NCBI GenBank assembly: GCA_018402735.1 | Contig: JAGYIF010000002.1 | Span: forward strand, 186,001-250,000 | Length of the DNA: 64,000 nt | Direction: 5' to 3' | Origin: Pelagibacteraceae bacterium | Lineage (GTDB): Bacteria; Pseudomonadota; Alphaproteobacteria; Pelagibacterales; Pelagibacteraceae | Shown: positions 31,403-40,924 of the stretch, one piece after another | How the letters are laid out: the number at the start of each line of letters is the position of its first letter | Position numbering within the stretch: the first letter of the stretch is position 1 | Translations under genes and position numbers: made by a program | Notes under the pieces: model-generated | Database searches by the model: none | What the model was told of the DNA's origin: nothing | What the model saw: the letters and a program-made list of their open reading frames with translations, nothing else

Positions 31403-31854
31403 TAAAATTCTTTCGACATTAAATTATCAATAGATAATTTTGCACCGCCCTGAATAGTAATTGCAATCATCACAATCATCCAAAATAAAGGATATTCATA
31501 TCCACCCTTCACCCAAAGAAATCCGCTTGGTAGATGAATATAAAAAGTTGCAACGGCAAGTAATCCTACTAATTGTACTGACATTAATCTTGTTAAAAAA
31601 CCAAAAGCCACACAAATTCCTCCAATTAATTCTAACAATCCAACATACCAGGCTAAAAAGAATGCTGGTTCTAAGCCTGCACTTGCAAAAAATTTTGTTG
31701 TTCCTTCTATTCCTCCAAACACTTTGCCATATCCATGCGGTATCATCATTACGCCCGCAACAAATCTGATCATGGGATAGGTTAATGGCTCTAATAAATC
31801 GTAGATAGGATCTAGGGCTCTAAATATTCTTCTTGAAGTTCTTTGTACTCGCAT
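31402..31854 (-). CDS. DoxX family membrane protein
   Basis: RFVAGVMMIPHGYGKVFGG..FFASAGLEPAFFLAWYVGLLELIGGICVAFGFLTR. Confidence 0.88.
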   Translation of the reverse strand: MRVQRTSRRIFRALDPIYDLLEPLTYPMIRFVAGVMMIPHGYGKVFGGIEGTTKFFASAGLEPAFFLAWYVGLLELIGGICVAFGFLTRLMSVQLVGLLAVATFYIHLPSGFLWVKGGYEYPLFWMIVMIAITIQGGAKLSIDNLMSKEF

Positions 31855-31889
31855 AAATTACTGTACCAAATTAATTCTATTTAACAAAA

Positions 31890-33001
31890 TTAAATTATTC
31901 TTTGAACAAACCAAAATAATCCTATTACAGCTATGATAGCAGAAAGTGGAATAGTTATATATTTTCTATACCAATCTTTACGACCAAACCAGATACCAAC
32001 AGTCGCAAAACAAATTCCAATAACTGTTAATTGTCCTATTTCTACACCGATATTAAAAGAAATAAGGCTAGTTATAAAATAGCTCTCAGCCACTCCTATT
32101 TCATTTAAAATTCCGGCAAATCCAAGTCCATGTAGAAGTCCAAAAATGAAAACGATGATAGGTCTCCAGCGTGTTAGTCTTTTTAGAAAAATATTTTCTA
32201 TCGCAATATAAGAAATGGAAATAGCTATAATTGGCTCAACAATAGATGGTGAAATTTGAACAATCTGCATCACACCCAAAAAAATTGTAATCGTATGTGC
32301 AAGAGTAAATGCAGAGATCTGCCATATCAAGGGTTTGAATCTAGTTGATAATAAAAACAAACCAACCACGAATAAAATATGATCTAGTCCTTTTGGAACA
32401 ATGTGCTGAAATCCAATAACAAAATAATCTTTAACTACTGAAAAAAAACTTTGATTAATTAATCCTGATGTAGAAAAAATTGCTCTATCCCCAGTTTTTA
32501 TATACTTGGTAAATAAATCTTTATTATCTTTATTTACCCTTAAAATTATTGGCCCGTAGAAAGGATCCCAATTAAATTGTAATTCATTATTATCATTAAC
32601 AAAAGTTCCTTTAAGAATAATCTCTGTATCTCTTGCTATAGTTACATCTCCTAATGGCTTAATTGCAACAGAGTGTTCAGCAAATTTTATTTTATTATCT
32701 TTTGTTCCAAGATAAATTTTATCTAAAAAATTTTGTTTAATTTTGTCATATTCTGCTTCTAAACGCTGAGCTTCATATCTTCGAAGTTCTTCATATTTTT
32801 TGAGCTTGGCGACTGGTCCGTGTCGGTATGAGTTGGCTCAATTCCTGCAATAATTGATTCCAAGTTTAATTGAATTGCTAATGTAAAAGTAATTTCAGAT
32901 TTATTAGAAGTAAGATCTAAATTTGCAATAGCAGGTCGTAATTCATGACTAAATGCTATTTGGCATATACTTAGAAAAATAATTAATGAACGATACAGCA
33001 T
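31890..33001 (-). pseudogene. HupE/UreJ-like membrane protein, interrupted by a single frameshift at an A6 run (32796-32801)
   Basis: N-terminal part (32759..33001 frame) MLYRSLIIFLSICQIAFSHELRPAIANLDL..IIAGIEPTHTDTDQSP; C-terminal frame is open without stops from about 32819 down to 31890 (..KKYEELRRYEAQRLEAEYDKIKQNF..QHIVPKGLDHILFVVGLFLL..). The track ORF 31890..32369 starts at an internal GTG. Confidence 0.8.
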
Positions 33002-33022
33002 GGCGTCGTATATAATTGAAAT

Positions 33023-33814
33023 ATGAATAATTTTATAGGCAAATTCATTGTTATATGTTTGCTTTGCACAACTCCTCTAGCAGCATTTGCTCATGAATTA
33101 TGGTTAGAGCCAGAACAATTTATCCTGCAGCCTAATACAGACCTTAAAGTAGATATTAAAGTTGGACAGCAGTTAAATGGAAATAAATATCCTTACATTA
33201 AATCAGAAACTAAAAGTTTAAAACTTTTCTTAAAGAAAAAAGAAATAAAGCTAACGCATAGAGACGGTGATTATCCAGCGATCCAATCACCGCTAAAGAA
33301 TGAAGGACTGCATATTCTCTCGTATGAATCTGTTCCTGAAAAAGTCAATTATGCTAACTTTGAAATCTTTAAAACCTTTATGCAAGAAGAGGGTCTATGG
33401 GAATCTTGGAGTAAACAAAACCCAACATTAGTAAATACTAATATAAATGAAATATATACACGCTATGCTAAATCTTTAATCCAAGTTGGAAACCAAACAG
33501 AAGATGATTTTAATACTGGCTTAACATTTGAGTTAATTGCCCTCGATAATCCATACAAAGAAAATAATAAAAAGGGCATAAATGTTTCTTTGTTATACAA
33601 AAACAAACCTTTTCCTAACTCTCAAATAACTATTTTTAATAAAATAAATAATTCAGTTTCAACTACTAAAGTAATTACTAATAAAGAGGGTAAAGCTTTT
33701 GTACCGCTAGAAAATAATGGTCTTTTTTTAATCAGTTCAGTTCACTTTATAAAATCAGAAAACAAAAAAGCTGATTGGCATTCTTTGTGGGCTAGTTTAA
33801 CATTTGCTAAATAA
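33023..33814 (+). CDS. DUF4198-like periplasmic protein
   Basis: Signal peptide + HELWLEPEQFILQPNTDLKVDIKVGQ; C-terminal Ig-like YKNKPFPNSQITIF..TNKEGKAFVPLENNGLFLIS. Confidence 0.75.
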   Translation: MNNFIGKFIVICLLCTTPLAAFAHELWLEPEQFILQPNTDLKVDIKVGQQLNGNKYPYIKSETKSLKLFLKKKEIKLTHRDGDYPAIQSPLKNEGLHILSYESVPEKVNYANFEIFKTFMQEEGLWESWSKQNPTLVNTNINEIYTRYAKSLIQVGNQTEDDFNTGLTFELIALDNPYKENNKKGINVSLLYKNKPFPNSQITIFNKINNSVSTTKVITNKEGKAFVPLENNGLFLISSVHFIKSENKKADWHSLWASLTFAK

Positions 33815-33815
33815 A

Positions 33816-33892
33816 TGGTGCGCTCGAAGGGATTCGAACCCCTAACCTCCTGATCCGTAGTCAAGCGATCTATCCAGTTGATCTACGAGCGC
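33816..33892 (-). tRNA. tRNA-Arg (anticodon ACG), CCA encoded
   Basis: Minus strand GCGCTCGTAGATCAACTGGATAGATCGCTTGACTACGGATCAGGAGGTTAGGGGTTCGAATCCCTTCGAGCGCACCA; complete cloverleaf with GGTTCGAAT T-arm. Confidence 0.95.
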
Positions 33893-34062
33893 AACTAATT
33901 GTTAAGCTAATAACATAAGCCAAAAGATCTTTCTATAAAGGGATTTCAGCTTATATTCTTTATATTTTCTATTCTCTTTTGTATTGCCCAGAAATAAACA
34001 AGTTTGTGTTTACTATAGTTTTTTTTTAAGATTTATTAAAAAATTATAAAATATTTATCAAA

Positions 34063-35049
34063 ATGAAACGCACTCTAAAAAAAATTACTTTTATCATATC
34101 ATTACTTTCTTTTAATCTTTCTGTACCAGTAAATTCAGCTGAGTTTTTTACAATAGGATCTGGTGCTTCTAACAATATAAATTTTGATTTGAGCAATGCA
34201 ATTTGCAAAATGGTGGCAAAGCTACCGTCCTTAGAAAGTGGTACAGGAACATCTGATAAATCTTTTCGTTGTGCAGTCACAGCTACGAGTGGCTCTGTAT
34301 TAAATTTAGATCAAGTGAAGCAAGGCAAGTTTCAATTTGCCTTTGCAAGATCAGATGAGGTTAATACTGCTTATAAAGAACTTGCATCTGATCAAATAAA
34401 ACCATTTAAAGAAGTAAGATCCGTTTTTTCAACCACTCCCGCTGTATTTCAAATTATAGCAAAAAGAAATTCAGATATTAAAGACTGGAAATCCTTAAAA
34501 GGGAAAACAGTTCGTATAGGCCAAGAAGGTACTGTTGATAGGGAAGCTTTTGATTTTGTAATTGAAGCCAATAGGGTTAATAAAAGTTACTTTGGTTCAG
34601 TAGTTGAAAACAATGAAGCATTTGCATGGGAAAGTTTTTGCAAAGGCAAAACTGATGCTTTTGGTTTTATTGGAACCATACCAAACCTAGATATAGAAAA
34701 AGCTTCTAATGAATGTGGTGCTTATTTAGTAGACTTAAAAACATTTAATATTAAGAACATTTCGAAGAATTCATTTTATTCAAACATCACAATACCAAAA
34801 GGAACATACAAAAATAACGAGCAAGACATTATGGCCTTTGGATTTGTAAATAACCTAGTTACTCATGAAAAAGTTTCTGAAGAAATTGTTTATAATTTAG
34901 TTAAATCTGTATTTGAAAATTTTGACAGTTTTAAAAAAGAAAATTCTTTGTTTAACAATTTGGTTGTTAAACAAATGATACAAGGTGGTCTTTCTGCACC
35001 ATTGCATCCTGGCGCCATTAAATATTATAAAGAAAAAGGCTGGCAGTAG
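34063..35049 (+). CDS. TAXI family TRAP transporter solute-binding protein
   Basis: FTIGSGASNNINFDLSNAICKMV.. TAXI SBP fold signature; signal peptide. Confidence 0.85.
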   Translation: MKRTLKKITFIISLLSFNLSVPVNSAEFFTIGSGASNNINFDLSNAICKMVAKLPSLESGTGTSDKSFRCAVTATSGSVLNLDQVKQGKFQFAFARSDEVNTAYKELASDQIKPFKEVRSVFSTTPAVFQIIAKRNSDIKDWKSLKGKTVRIGQEGTVDREAFDFVIEANRVNKSYFGSVVENNEAFAWESFCKGKTDAFGFIGTIPNLDIEKASNECGAYLVDLKTFNIKNISKNSFYSNITIPKGTYKNNEQDIMAFGFVNNLVTHEKVSEEIVYNLVKSVFENFDSFKKENSLFNNLVVKQMIQGGLSAPLHPGAIKYYKEKGWQ

Positions 35050-35088
35050 TAACTGCAAATTTCAAATTACAGTTTTAATTAGAATAAA

Positions 35089-35117
35089 AAAACCCCGAAT
35101 TTTAAGTTCGGGGTTTT
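35089..35117. terminator. Bidirectional Rho-independent terminator
   Basis: aaaaccccgaa-ttttaag-ttcggggtttt, 11-bp stem with flanking A/T runs, between convergent genes. Confidence 0.9.
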
Positions 35118-35187
35118 AATTTAATAATTTAACTTTATTAATTAATTAAAATGATTTTGCCAACTGTTAAAGTTAAATATCTCTTTG

Positions 35188-35859
35188 TCAGTTGTATCCT
35201 GCTGCATCATAATTAGTATCAATGTATGCAAGGGTAAAATCTATTCCTGCAAAAGATTTTCCTGCAGAAACAGTAGTTACAGTGTTTGATTTTTCATAAT
35301 CACCATAGCTAACAGCTAAAGAAATATCAGATGGAGCTGCATAAGAAACACCATACTCGATATATTCACCTGTTCCAAGTAGGGCTTCAGGTTTTGTGTC
35401 CAGTTCATAATAAGAAATATCAAATGACAATGGACTCTTTTCTGGAGCGAGATTTAACTTTCCATAAAACTCTCCAAAATTTGTAGCAACATTATCAGTA
35501 TGTCCTGGATACGTATAAGCTATATAGCCAATATCAACTGTTGCCATTCCAAATGATTTTGCAATACCACCATAAAAATCTAACTCTTGATTTGAACCAT
35601 TTAAATCAACCGAAGCAGTCCAAGATCCAAGATATATTCCGTAAGGAAGAGAAGCATCAACTCCAAAGCTAGCACTTCCGTCACCTGAATTTTGGTCTAC
35701 ACCTCTCCATACATAATTACTCATGTAACCAGCATTAAAACTTATTTCTGCTGGTCCTATTTTTAATGCTTCTGCTGCTTTGCTGTTTGATGTTGAAAAC
35801 ACACTGAACATGATAGCAACAAGTGCTGAAGCAAATACTTTTGATGTACTTATTTTCAT
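35188..35859 (-). CDS. TorF family putative porin (TIGR02001-like)
   Basis: Signal peptide; SFNAGYMSNYVWRGVDQNSGDGSASFGVDASLPYGIYLGSWTASVDLNG. Confidence 0.82.
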   Translation of the reverse strand: MKISTSKVFASALVAIMFSVFSTSNSKAAEALKIGPAEISFNAGYMSNYVWRGVDQNSGDGSASFGVDASLPYGIYLGSWTASVDLNGSNQELDFYGGIAKSFGMATVDIGYIAYTYPGHTDNVATNFGEFYGKLNLAPEKSPLSFDISYYELDTKPEALLGTGEYIEYGVSYAAPSDISLAVSYGDYEKSNTVTTVSAGKSFAGIDFTLAYIDTNYDAAGYN

Positions 35860-36002
35860 TTTCTCTCCTTGTTTTAGTTAATTACTTTTTTGTTAAATTA
35901 ATAACTGTTACCGTTTTGTAACAATTTGAGGTGGCTTATATATTGCTAAAAAAGATTGGCTATAATGTTTATTTTGGATATCTCATTTATGCATGGATCT
36001 AT

Positions 36003-36239
36003 TTAGAAGGATTGAAGCCTGTTATTAAACTCTTTAATCACTTCTAATAGCTTGCTGCCTCTATCCGTCAACTCTATACCTCTAATATTTCTTTTAAATA
36101 ATTTGTAACCAATAACTTTTTCTAAACTAATAATATCTCTACTCAATGTTGATTGAGATTTTTTTAATTCTTTGGACGCTTTAGTAAAACTTTTATAAGT
36201 CGATATATTTTTAAAACTTTGTAATCGCCGCCAATCCAT
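36003..36239 (-). CDS. Stand-alone LysR-type HTH protein (78 aa, no effector-binding domain)
   Basis: MDWRRLQSFKNISTYKSFTKASKELKKSQSTLSRDIISLEKVIGYKLFKRNIRGIELTDRGSKLLEVI = LysR N-terminal wHTH; stop shortly after linker helix. Confidence 0.75.
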   Translation of the reverse strand: MDWRRLQSFKNISTYKSFTKASKELKKSQSTLSRDIISLEKVIGYKLFKRNIRGIELTDRGSKLLEVIKEFNNRLQSF

Positions 36240-36316
36240 AAAGGTAAAATATCTTTCTACTTTTCTAAAAGAATAACTATCTTTACTGGTCAGCTATGCA
36301 GCGAATGAATAAAAAA

Positions 36317-36348
36317 AATAGGCCCGTATCATTTTATACGGGCCTATT
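36317..36348 (-). terminator. Terminator downstream of amtB
   Basis: aataggcccgtat-cattt-tatacgggcctatt inverted repeat followed by T run on minus strand. Confidence 0.85.
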
Positions 36349-36371
36349 AATGTAATTAACTTGGGAGGTAA

Positions 36372-37661
36372 TTAATCTCTTATCGCGTACGCAACTACTC
36401 CGATTTCAGCAACGTCTGTGCCTTTTTTCTGAGCTTCATCGCTAGTTCTAATACCAATTGTTGATTTCAATATGAACCAAACACCAAGTGATACAACAAA
36501 CATAAATGCAACAACCGAGAATGTTCCTAAAAACTGAGTTGCAAAAGTAGTGTCTGCATTAGTAATTGGCACTGCTAATGTTCCCCAAATTCCTGCAAAT
36601 AAGTGAACTGGGATAGCTCCAACTACGTCATCAATTTTTAATTTTTCAAGAACTGATGATCCAATCACTACTATAGCTGCACCGATTCCACCGATACAAA
36701 TTGCAGCAAAAGGACTTGGTGCTAAAGGTTCTGCAGTAATAGCTACTAAACCACCTAACGCTCCGTTTAGCATCATGACCACATCTGTTTTTCCGCCAAT
36801 CACCCTAGTAATCACGGCATTAACCATCACACCAGCACATGCTGCTAAGTTAGTGTTGATAAAAATAGTAGAGATAGATTTTGCATCATCAAAAGTTCCT
36901 AATGCAAGTTGCGATCCACCATTAAATCCAAACCAACCAAACCACAACACAAATACGCCAAGCGTTGCAAGAGGTATAGAAGATGCTGCATAGGGTGTAG
37001 TCAAAGCACCTTTGGTAAATCTGCCCATTCTAGGTCCAAGTAAAATTGCACCAGCCAAAGCTGCTGCACCACCAGCTGCGTGAACTAAAGTTGATCCAGC
37101 AAAATCTGAGAAGCCTTTTGCAGCTAACCAGCCACCGCCCCACTGCCATCCCATTTGGATAGGATATAAAATGCCTGTTAAAACTGCAGCGAACAAAAAG
37201 AATGGCCAAATTTTAATTCGTTCCGCCAAAGTTCCAGAAACAATGGAAGCTGTTGTTGCACAGAATACCATCTGGAAATACCAGTCAGATCCGGCTGCAT
37301 AACTATCATTGGCAAAATCAGTTCCGTCTGACCATGGCGAAAAACTTCCTATGTAACCACCTTCTGGTATTCCATAAGCTAAGTTATATCCACATAGCCA
37401 AAACATAAGTCCAGCGATTGAATATAGAGCTATATTTTTTGCTGCAATCGATGCCACACTTTTGGAAGTCACCAATCCGCACTCTAACATTGCAAATCCT
37501 GGGGCCATAAACATTACAAGAAAGCCACAAATCAAAAATAACAAAGTATTAAAAATAAATGTTGTTTCTGGATTTACTGTAGATTGAACTTCTGCAGCAA
37601 AAGATGGACTTACAAAAAGTAATGAAAATGTTGCTAAAAGCAACATACCTGTTTTTTTCAT
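36372..37661 (-). CDS. amtB: Ammonium transporter
   Basis: ALVHAAGGAAALAGAILLGPR, FGWFGFNGGS, AGIWGTLAVP. Confidence 0.96.
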   Translation of the reverse strand: MKKTGMLLLATFSLLFVSPSFAAEVQSTVNPETTFIFNTLLFLICGFLVMFMAPGFAMLECGLVTSKSVASIAAKNIALYSIAGLMFWLCGYNLAYGIPEGGYIGSFSPWSDGTDFANDSYAAGSDWYFQMVFCATTASIVSGTLAERIKIWPFFLFAAVLTGILYPIQMGWQWGGGWLAAKGFSDFAGSTLVHAAGGAAALAGAILLGPRMGRFTKGALTTPYAASSIPLATLGVFVLWFGWFGFNGGSQLALGTFDDAKSISTIFINTNLAACAGVMVNAVITRVIGGKTDVVMMLNGALGGLVAITAEPLAPSPFAAICIGGIGAAIVVIGSSVLEKLKIDDVVGAIPVHLFAGIWGTLAVPITNADTTFATQFLGTFSVVAFMFVVSLGVWFILKSTIGIRTSDEAQKKGTDVAEIGVVAYAIRD

Positions 37662-37804
37662 TATTTATATCTCCTTAATTGATTAATAAGGCAAACATAG
37701 ACTTCTCAATTTAAAAGTAGCATAGCTAAGAATCCCTGCCAGCTATGTATGATGTAGATATCTAAAAAAGGAATACCGGCTATGCGTTTTCAAAAAGAAT
37801 GCTG

Positions 37805-37858
37805 GTGTGCTCTAATTTAACTAACAGGGGACACTGACAAGAAAAAACTAAAGCACAC
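37805..37858 (-). ncRNA. Candidate structured RNA / 5' leader hairpin upstream of amtB
   Basis: Minus strand GTGTGCTTTAGTT pairs with AATTAGAGCACAC (13 bp incl. 2 G-U) around a 28-nt loop. Confidence 0.4.
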
Positions 37859-37927
37859 TCACCGAATCGTTACTGCTATTCGTTTCAATTGCAAATTGCT
37901 TTATTGGGGAATCGCGTAATACGATTC

Positions 37928-38782
37928 TTATGTTAGGGTGTCTAGAGCTTGTTTTATATAAGCTTCTCTTAATGATTGTGTAAAAACACCGATTTTTCCA
38001 TTATTTATTTTATAATCATTAATTTTCACAACGCTTGTTACAAAAGCGGTTGCTGAAGTAATAAAAGCCTCATCAGCATTTTCTGCTTCTGTGACCGTAA
38101 ATTGTTTAGGTACCACTCTATATTTTAACTGTTCAGCGACCTTCATAACCGCCAGTCTTGTAATTCCATTTAAAATTAAATTATCCGCTTCTCTTGTGTG
38201 AATATTTTTTCCTTTAATAATCCATGCATTATTTGACGATCCTTCCATCACATATCCATTTTGCGTCATCCAAGCATCATCGGCTCCTTTTTTCAAAGCC
38301 TCAGTTTTTGCAATGGATGGGTAGAGAAGTTGAATAGTTTTAATATCACAACGTTTCCATCGTAAATCATCGACTGTAATTACAGTTATGCCTTTTGTTG
38401 CAGTTTCATTTTCAATTAATTTTTTTTTTTGGGTAAAAGCGGTAACTGTTAATTTTGTATCAGAAGAAGGAAAAGCAAAATCTCTTTCCGCAATACCTCT
38501 GCTCACTTGTAAATAAACAATGCCTTCATCTATCTTATTAATAGATACTAATTTTCTATGAAATTCTAAAAATTCATCCTCATCTATTTTGGGTCCATAA
38601 TTTAATTCCAACATAGATCGCTGTAGTCGTTTCATGTGATTATCAAAATCAACTAGCTTTCCATTTAGTACAGATGTCACCTCATACACCGCATCTGCAA
38701 ATAAAAAAGCTCTGTCAAAAACAGAAACTTTTGCTTCCTGCTCAGCAACATACTCTCCGTTTACATAAACTGTTCTGGTCAT
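37928..38782 (-). CDS. dat: D-amino acid aminotransferase (class IV PLP)
   Basis: VYVNGEYVAEQEAKVSVFDRAFLFADAVYEVT; YLQVSRGIAERDFAFP. Confidence 0.85.
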   Translation of the reverse strand: MTRTVYVNGEYVAEQEAKVSVFDRAFLFADAVYEVTSVLNGKLVDFDNHMKRLQRSMLELNYGPKIDEDEFLEFHRKLVSINKIDEGIVYLQVSRGIAERDFAFPSSDTKLTVTAFTQKKKLIENETATKGITVITVDDLRWKRCDIKTIQLLYPSIAKTEALKKGADDAWMTQNGYVMEGSSNNAWIIKGKNIHTREADNLILNGITRLAVMKVAEQLKYRVVPKQFTVTEAENADEAFITSATAFVTSVVKINDYKINNGKIGVFTQSLREAYIKQALDTLT

Positions 38783-38791
38783 AAATATGAT

Positions 38792-40393
38792 TTAGGCTGA
38801 TTTAGTATTTTGATTTAATGCTTGCTTAGATAAAAAATTATTCATGTCTGTAATATTAAAATTATTGCTTTTATTATAGTCTATATTTGTTTGTGTGTAA
38901 TCATTTCTAAAATGTGTTCCTCTACTCTCGTTTCGTTGTATAGCTGCATAAGTAATGAGTCTTGATATTAGAATCATATCTTTTAATTTTGCTGATAAAT
39001 GTTCTGATTCTCTTTCTATTCGGTCGAACTCTATAAATGCTTGGAGCAAACTATTCTTACTTCTTTCTAATCCAACATTTCTTGTCATATTCGATCTTAA
39101 CTGCCAAATATATTTTTTTGCTCTTATTTTGCTAATAGTTTTTTCTTTTGGAAAATAATTTGCAATATCAATTTTTTGCAATTTAGTTTGCTGAATAGGA
39201 TTTGCATTTATGGTTTCGGCAATTTTTCTTGCAAAGACAAAAGCCTCAAGCAAAGAATTGCTAGCTAATCTATTAGCGCCATGCGCTCCGGTTGAACTTG
39301 TTTCTCCGCAAGCCCACAATCCTTGTACTGAAGTTTGACCAGTAAGATCTACTTTTACTCCGCCCATATGATAATGTGCTGCTGGAATGATTGGTATTAA
39401 ATCTTTTTCTGAGTCTATATTTGCTTTAGATAAAAATTCATAGGCTGTGGGAAACATTGTTTTAAAAGAATTTTTTTTAAAATGTCTACAATCTAGAAAG
39501 GTTGATCTGCCTTTTTCTTTTTCTCTAAAGATTGCTCTTGCAACAATATCTCTTGGTGCAAGTTCTTTATCTGGATGAACATTATTCATGAATCTATGTT
39601 GATGTTCATCAACTAAATAAGCGCCTTCTCCCCTGATGGCCTCTGTTAATAATGGTGCTGGGTCTAATCCAATATCAAGCGCGGTGGGATGAAATTGAAC
39701 AAACTCCATATCGCTTAACTGTGCTCCAGCACGTGCAGCCATGGCAATTCCTTCTCCATAAATATCGCGAGGGTTTGTCGTATGGGCATAAATACTTCCT
39801 ATACCACCTGTTGCAAGCACGACATTTGGTGCTTGTAAAAAAACAAAGTTGTCGACTGTTCCTTGTTTGTTAATATGTCCAACAATTCCCTCACACGCAT
39901 TATCTTTTTGAACAATATGATCAACTGATACATCTTCAACAAAAGTAATATGCTCTTGGGATTGGGCATATTTAATTAATTTTTCTACAATAAATTTTCC
40001 TGATTGATCTCCATTAATTTTTAACACTCTTCTTTTAGAATGAGCGGCTTCTATCGATAAGTAAAAATTATTGTCTTTATCTTTATCAAATTGAATATTT
40101 ATTTTTTCTAAGAATCTAACCACTGCTGAGGCCTCTGACGTAATCATTTTTACAGCATCCTCATTATTTAATCCTGAGCTTGCTTTGATAGTATCGGCAA
40201 AATGGATATCTGGATGATCATCTTTTCCAACTGCTGCAGCTATTCCCCCTTGCGCCCATGCACTTGAAGACATCTCGCCTAATTTTTGTTTAGTAACTAA
40301 AGTAACTTTGCGAGGATACAAAGAAATAGCGACCATTAGTCCAGAAATTCCGGAACCAACTACAACAACGTCTGATTTATATATACTTTCCAT
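38792..40393 (-). CDS. nadB: L-aspartate oxidase
   Basis: VVVGSGISGLMVAISL; SSAWAQGGIAAAVG; GANRLASNSLLEAFVFARK. Confidence 0.95.
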   Translation of the reverse strand: MESIYKSDVVVVGSGISGLMVAISLYPRKVTLVTKQKLGEMSSSAWAQGGIAAAVGKDDHPDIHFADTIKASSGLNNEDAVKMITSEASAVVRFLEKINIQFDKDKDNNFYLSIEAAHSKRRVLKINGDQSGKFIVEKLIKYAQSQEHITFVEDVSVDHIVQKDNACEGIVGHINKQGTVDNFVFLQAPNVVLATGGIGSIYAHTTNPRDIYGEGIAMAARAGAQLSDMEFVQFHPTALDIGLDPAPLLTEAIRGEGAYLVDEHQHRFMNNVHPDKELAPRDIVARAIFREKEKGRSTFLDCRHFKKNSFKTMFPTAYEFLSKANIDSEKDLIPIIPAAHYHMGGVKVDLTGQTSVQGLWACGETSSTGAHGANRLASNSLLEAFVFARKIAETINANPIQQTKLQKIDIANYFPKEKTISKIRAKKYIWQLRSNMTRNVGLERSKNSLLQAFIEFDRIERESEHLSAKLKDMILISRLITYAAIQRNESRGTHFRNDYTQTNIDYNKSNNFNITDMNNFLSKQALNQNTKSA

Positions 40394-40449
40394 TTACTTT
40401 TAGTTTGTTATAAATATTTATAAAATGAAGTAAAATAACTTTATAACAC

Positions 40450-40884
40450 ATGAAACAATTTGTCTTTTTTATTTGCATATTATTCCTAACTATAAATTAT
40501 GCTCAAGCTGCAGGATCTGATTCTGCGCCAGAAGTTGCCAAACCATCTTCTTATAAAAAAATATTATCTATGATTAAAAAAGAACAGTACACGGATGCCA
40601 TCACAGAATTAGAAAAAATTTTAACCAATACAAATTATGCAAATGATCCTGATATTTTAAATCATTATGCCTATTCGTTACGCAAAACCCAAAATCTAGT
40701 AAAAGCGGAAGAGTATTATAAAAAAGCTTTATCCATTGATCCAGGTCACCGTGGAGCTTTGGAGTATATCGGCGAACTATATGTTGATACCAACAGACTA
40801 GATCTTGCAAATGCGACCTTAAAAAAATTAGAAAATTGCAGATGCGAAGAATATGCCGAGCTAAAAAGCTATATTAATAAGTAA
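40450..40884 (+). CDS. Secreted TPR-repeat protein
   Basis: Signal peptide and TPR (NHYAYSLRKTQNLVKAEEYYKKALSIDPGHRGALEYIGELYV). Confidence 0.75.
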   Translation: MKQFVFFICILFLTINYAQAAGSDSAPEVAKPSSYKKILSMIKKEQYTDAITELEKILTNTNYANDPDILNHYAYSLRKTQNLVKAEEYYKKALSIDPGHRGALEYIGELYVDTNRLDLANATLKKLENCRCEEYAELKSYINK

Positions 40885-40924
40885 GTATCTGTAAGAATTA
40901 TTTAAAAATTTTACTAATTTGTTT

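Noticed and set aside
31461-31769. 102-aa plus ORF antisense to doxX
   Set aside because: Shadow ORF of doxX.
32759-33001. 80-aa ORF taken as a separate short protein
   Set aside because: Its frame joins the HupE/UreJ-like C-terminal frame with one base shift; better explained as a frameshifted single gene.
35932-35949. Sigma-54-like TGGCttatataTTGCT on plus strand (GG-N10-GC)
   Set aside because: No plus-strand gene follows (neighbouring ORFs are minus), and RpoN is often absent in streamlined marine alphaproteobacteria; likely chance.
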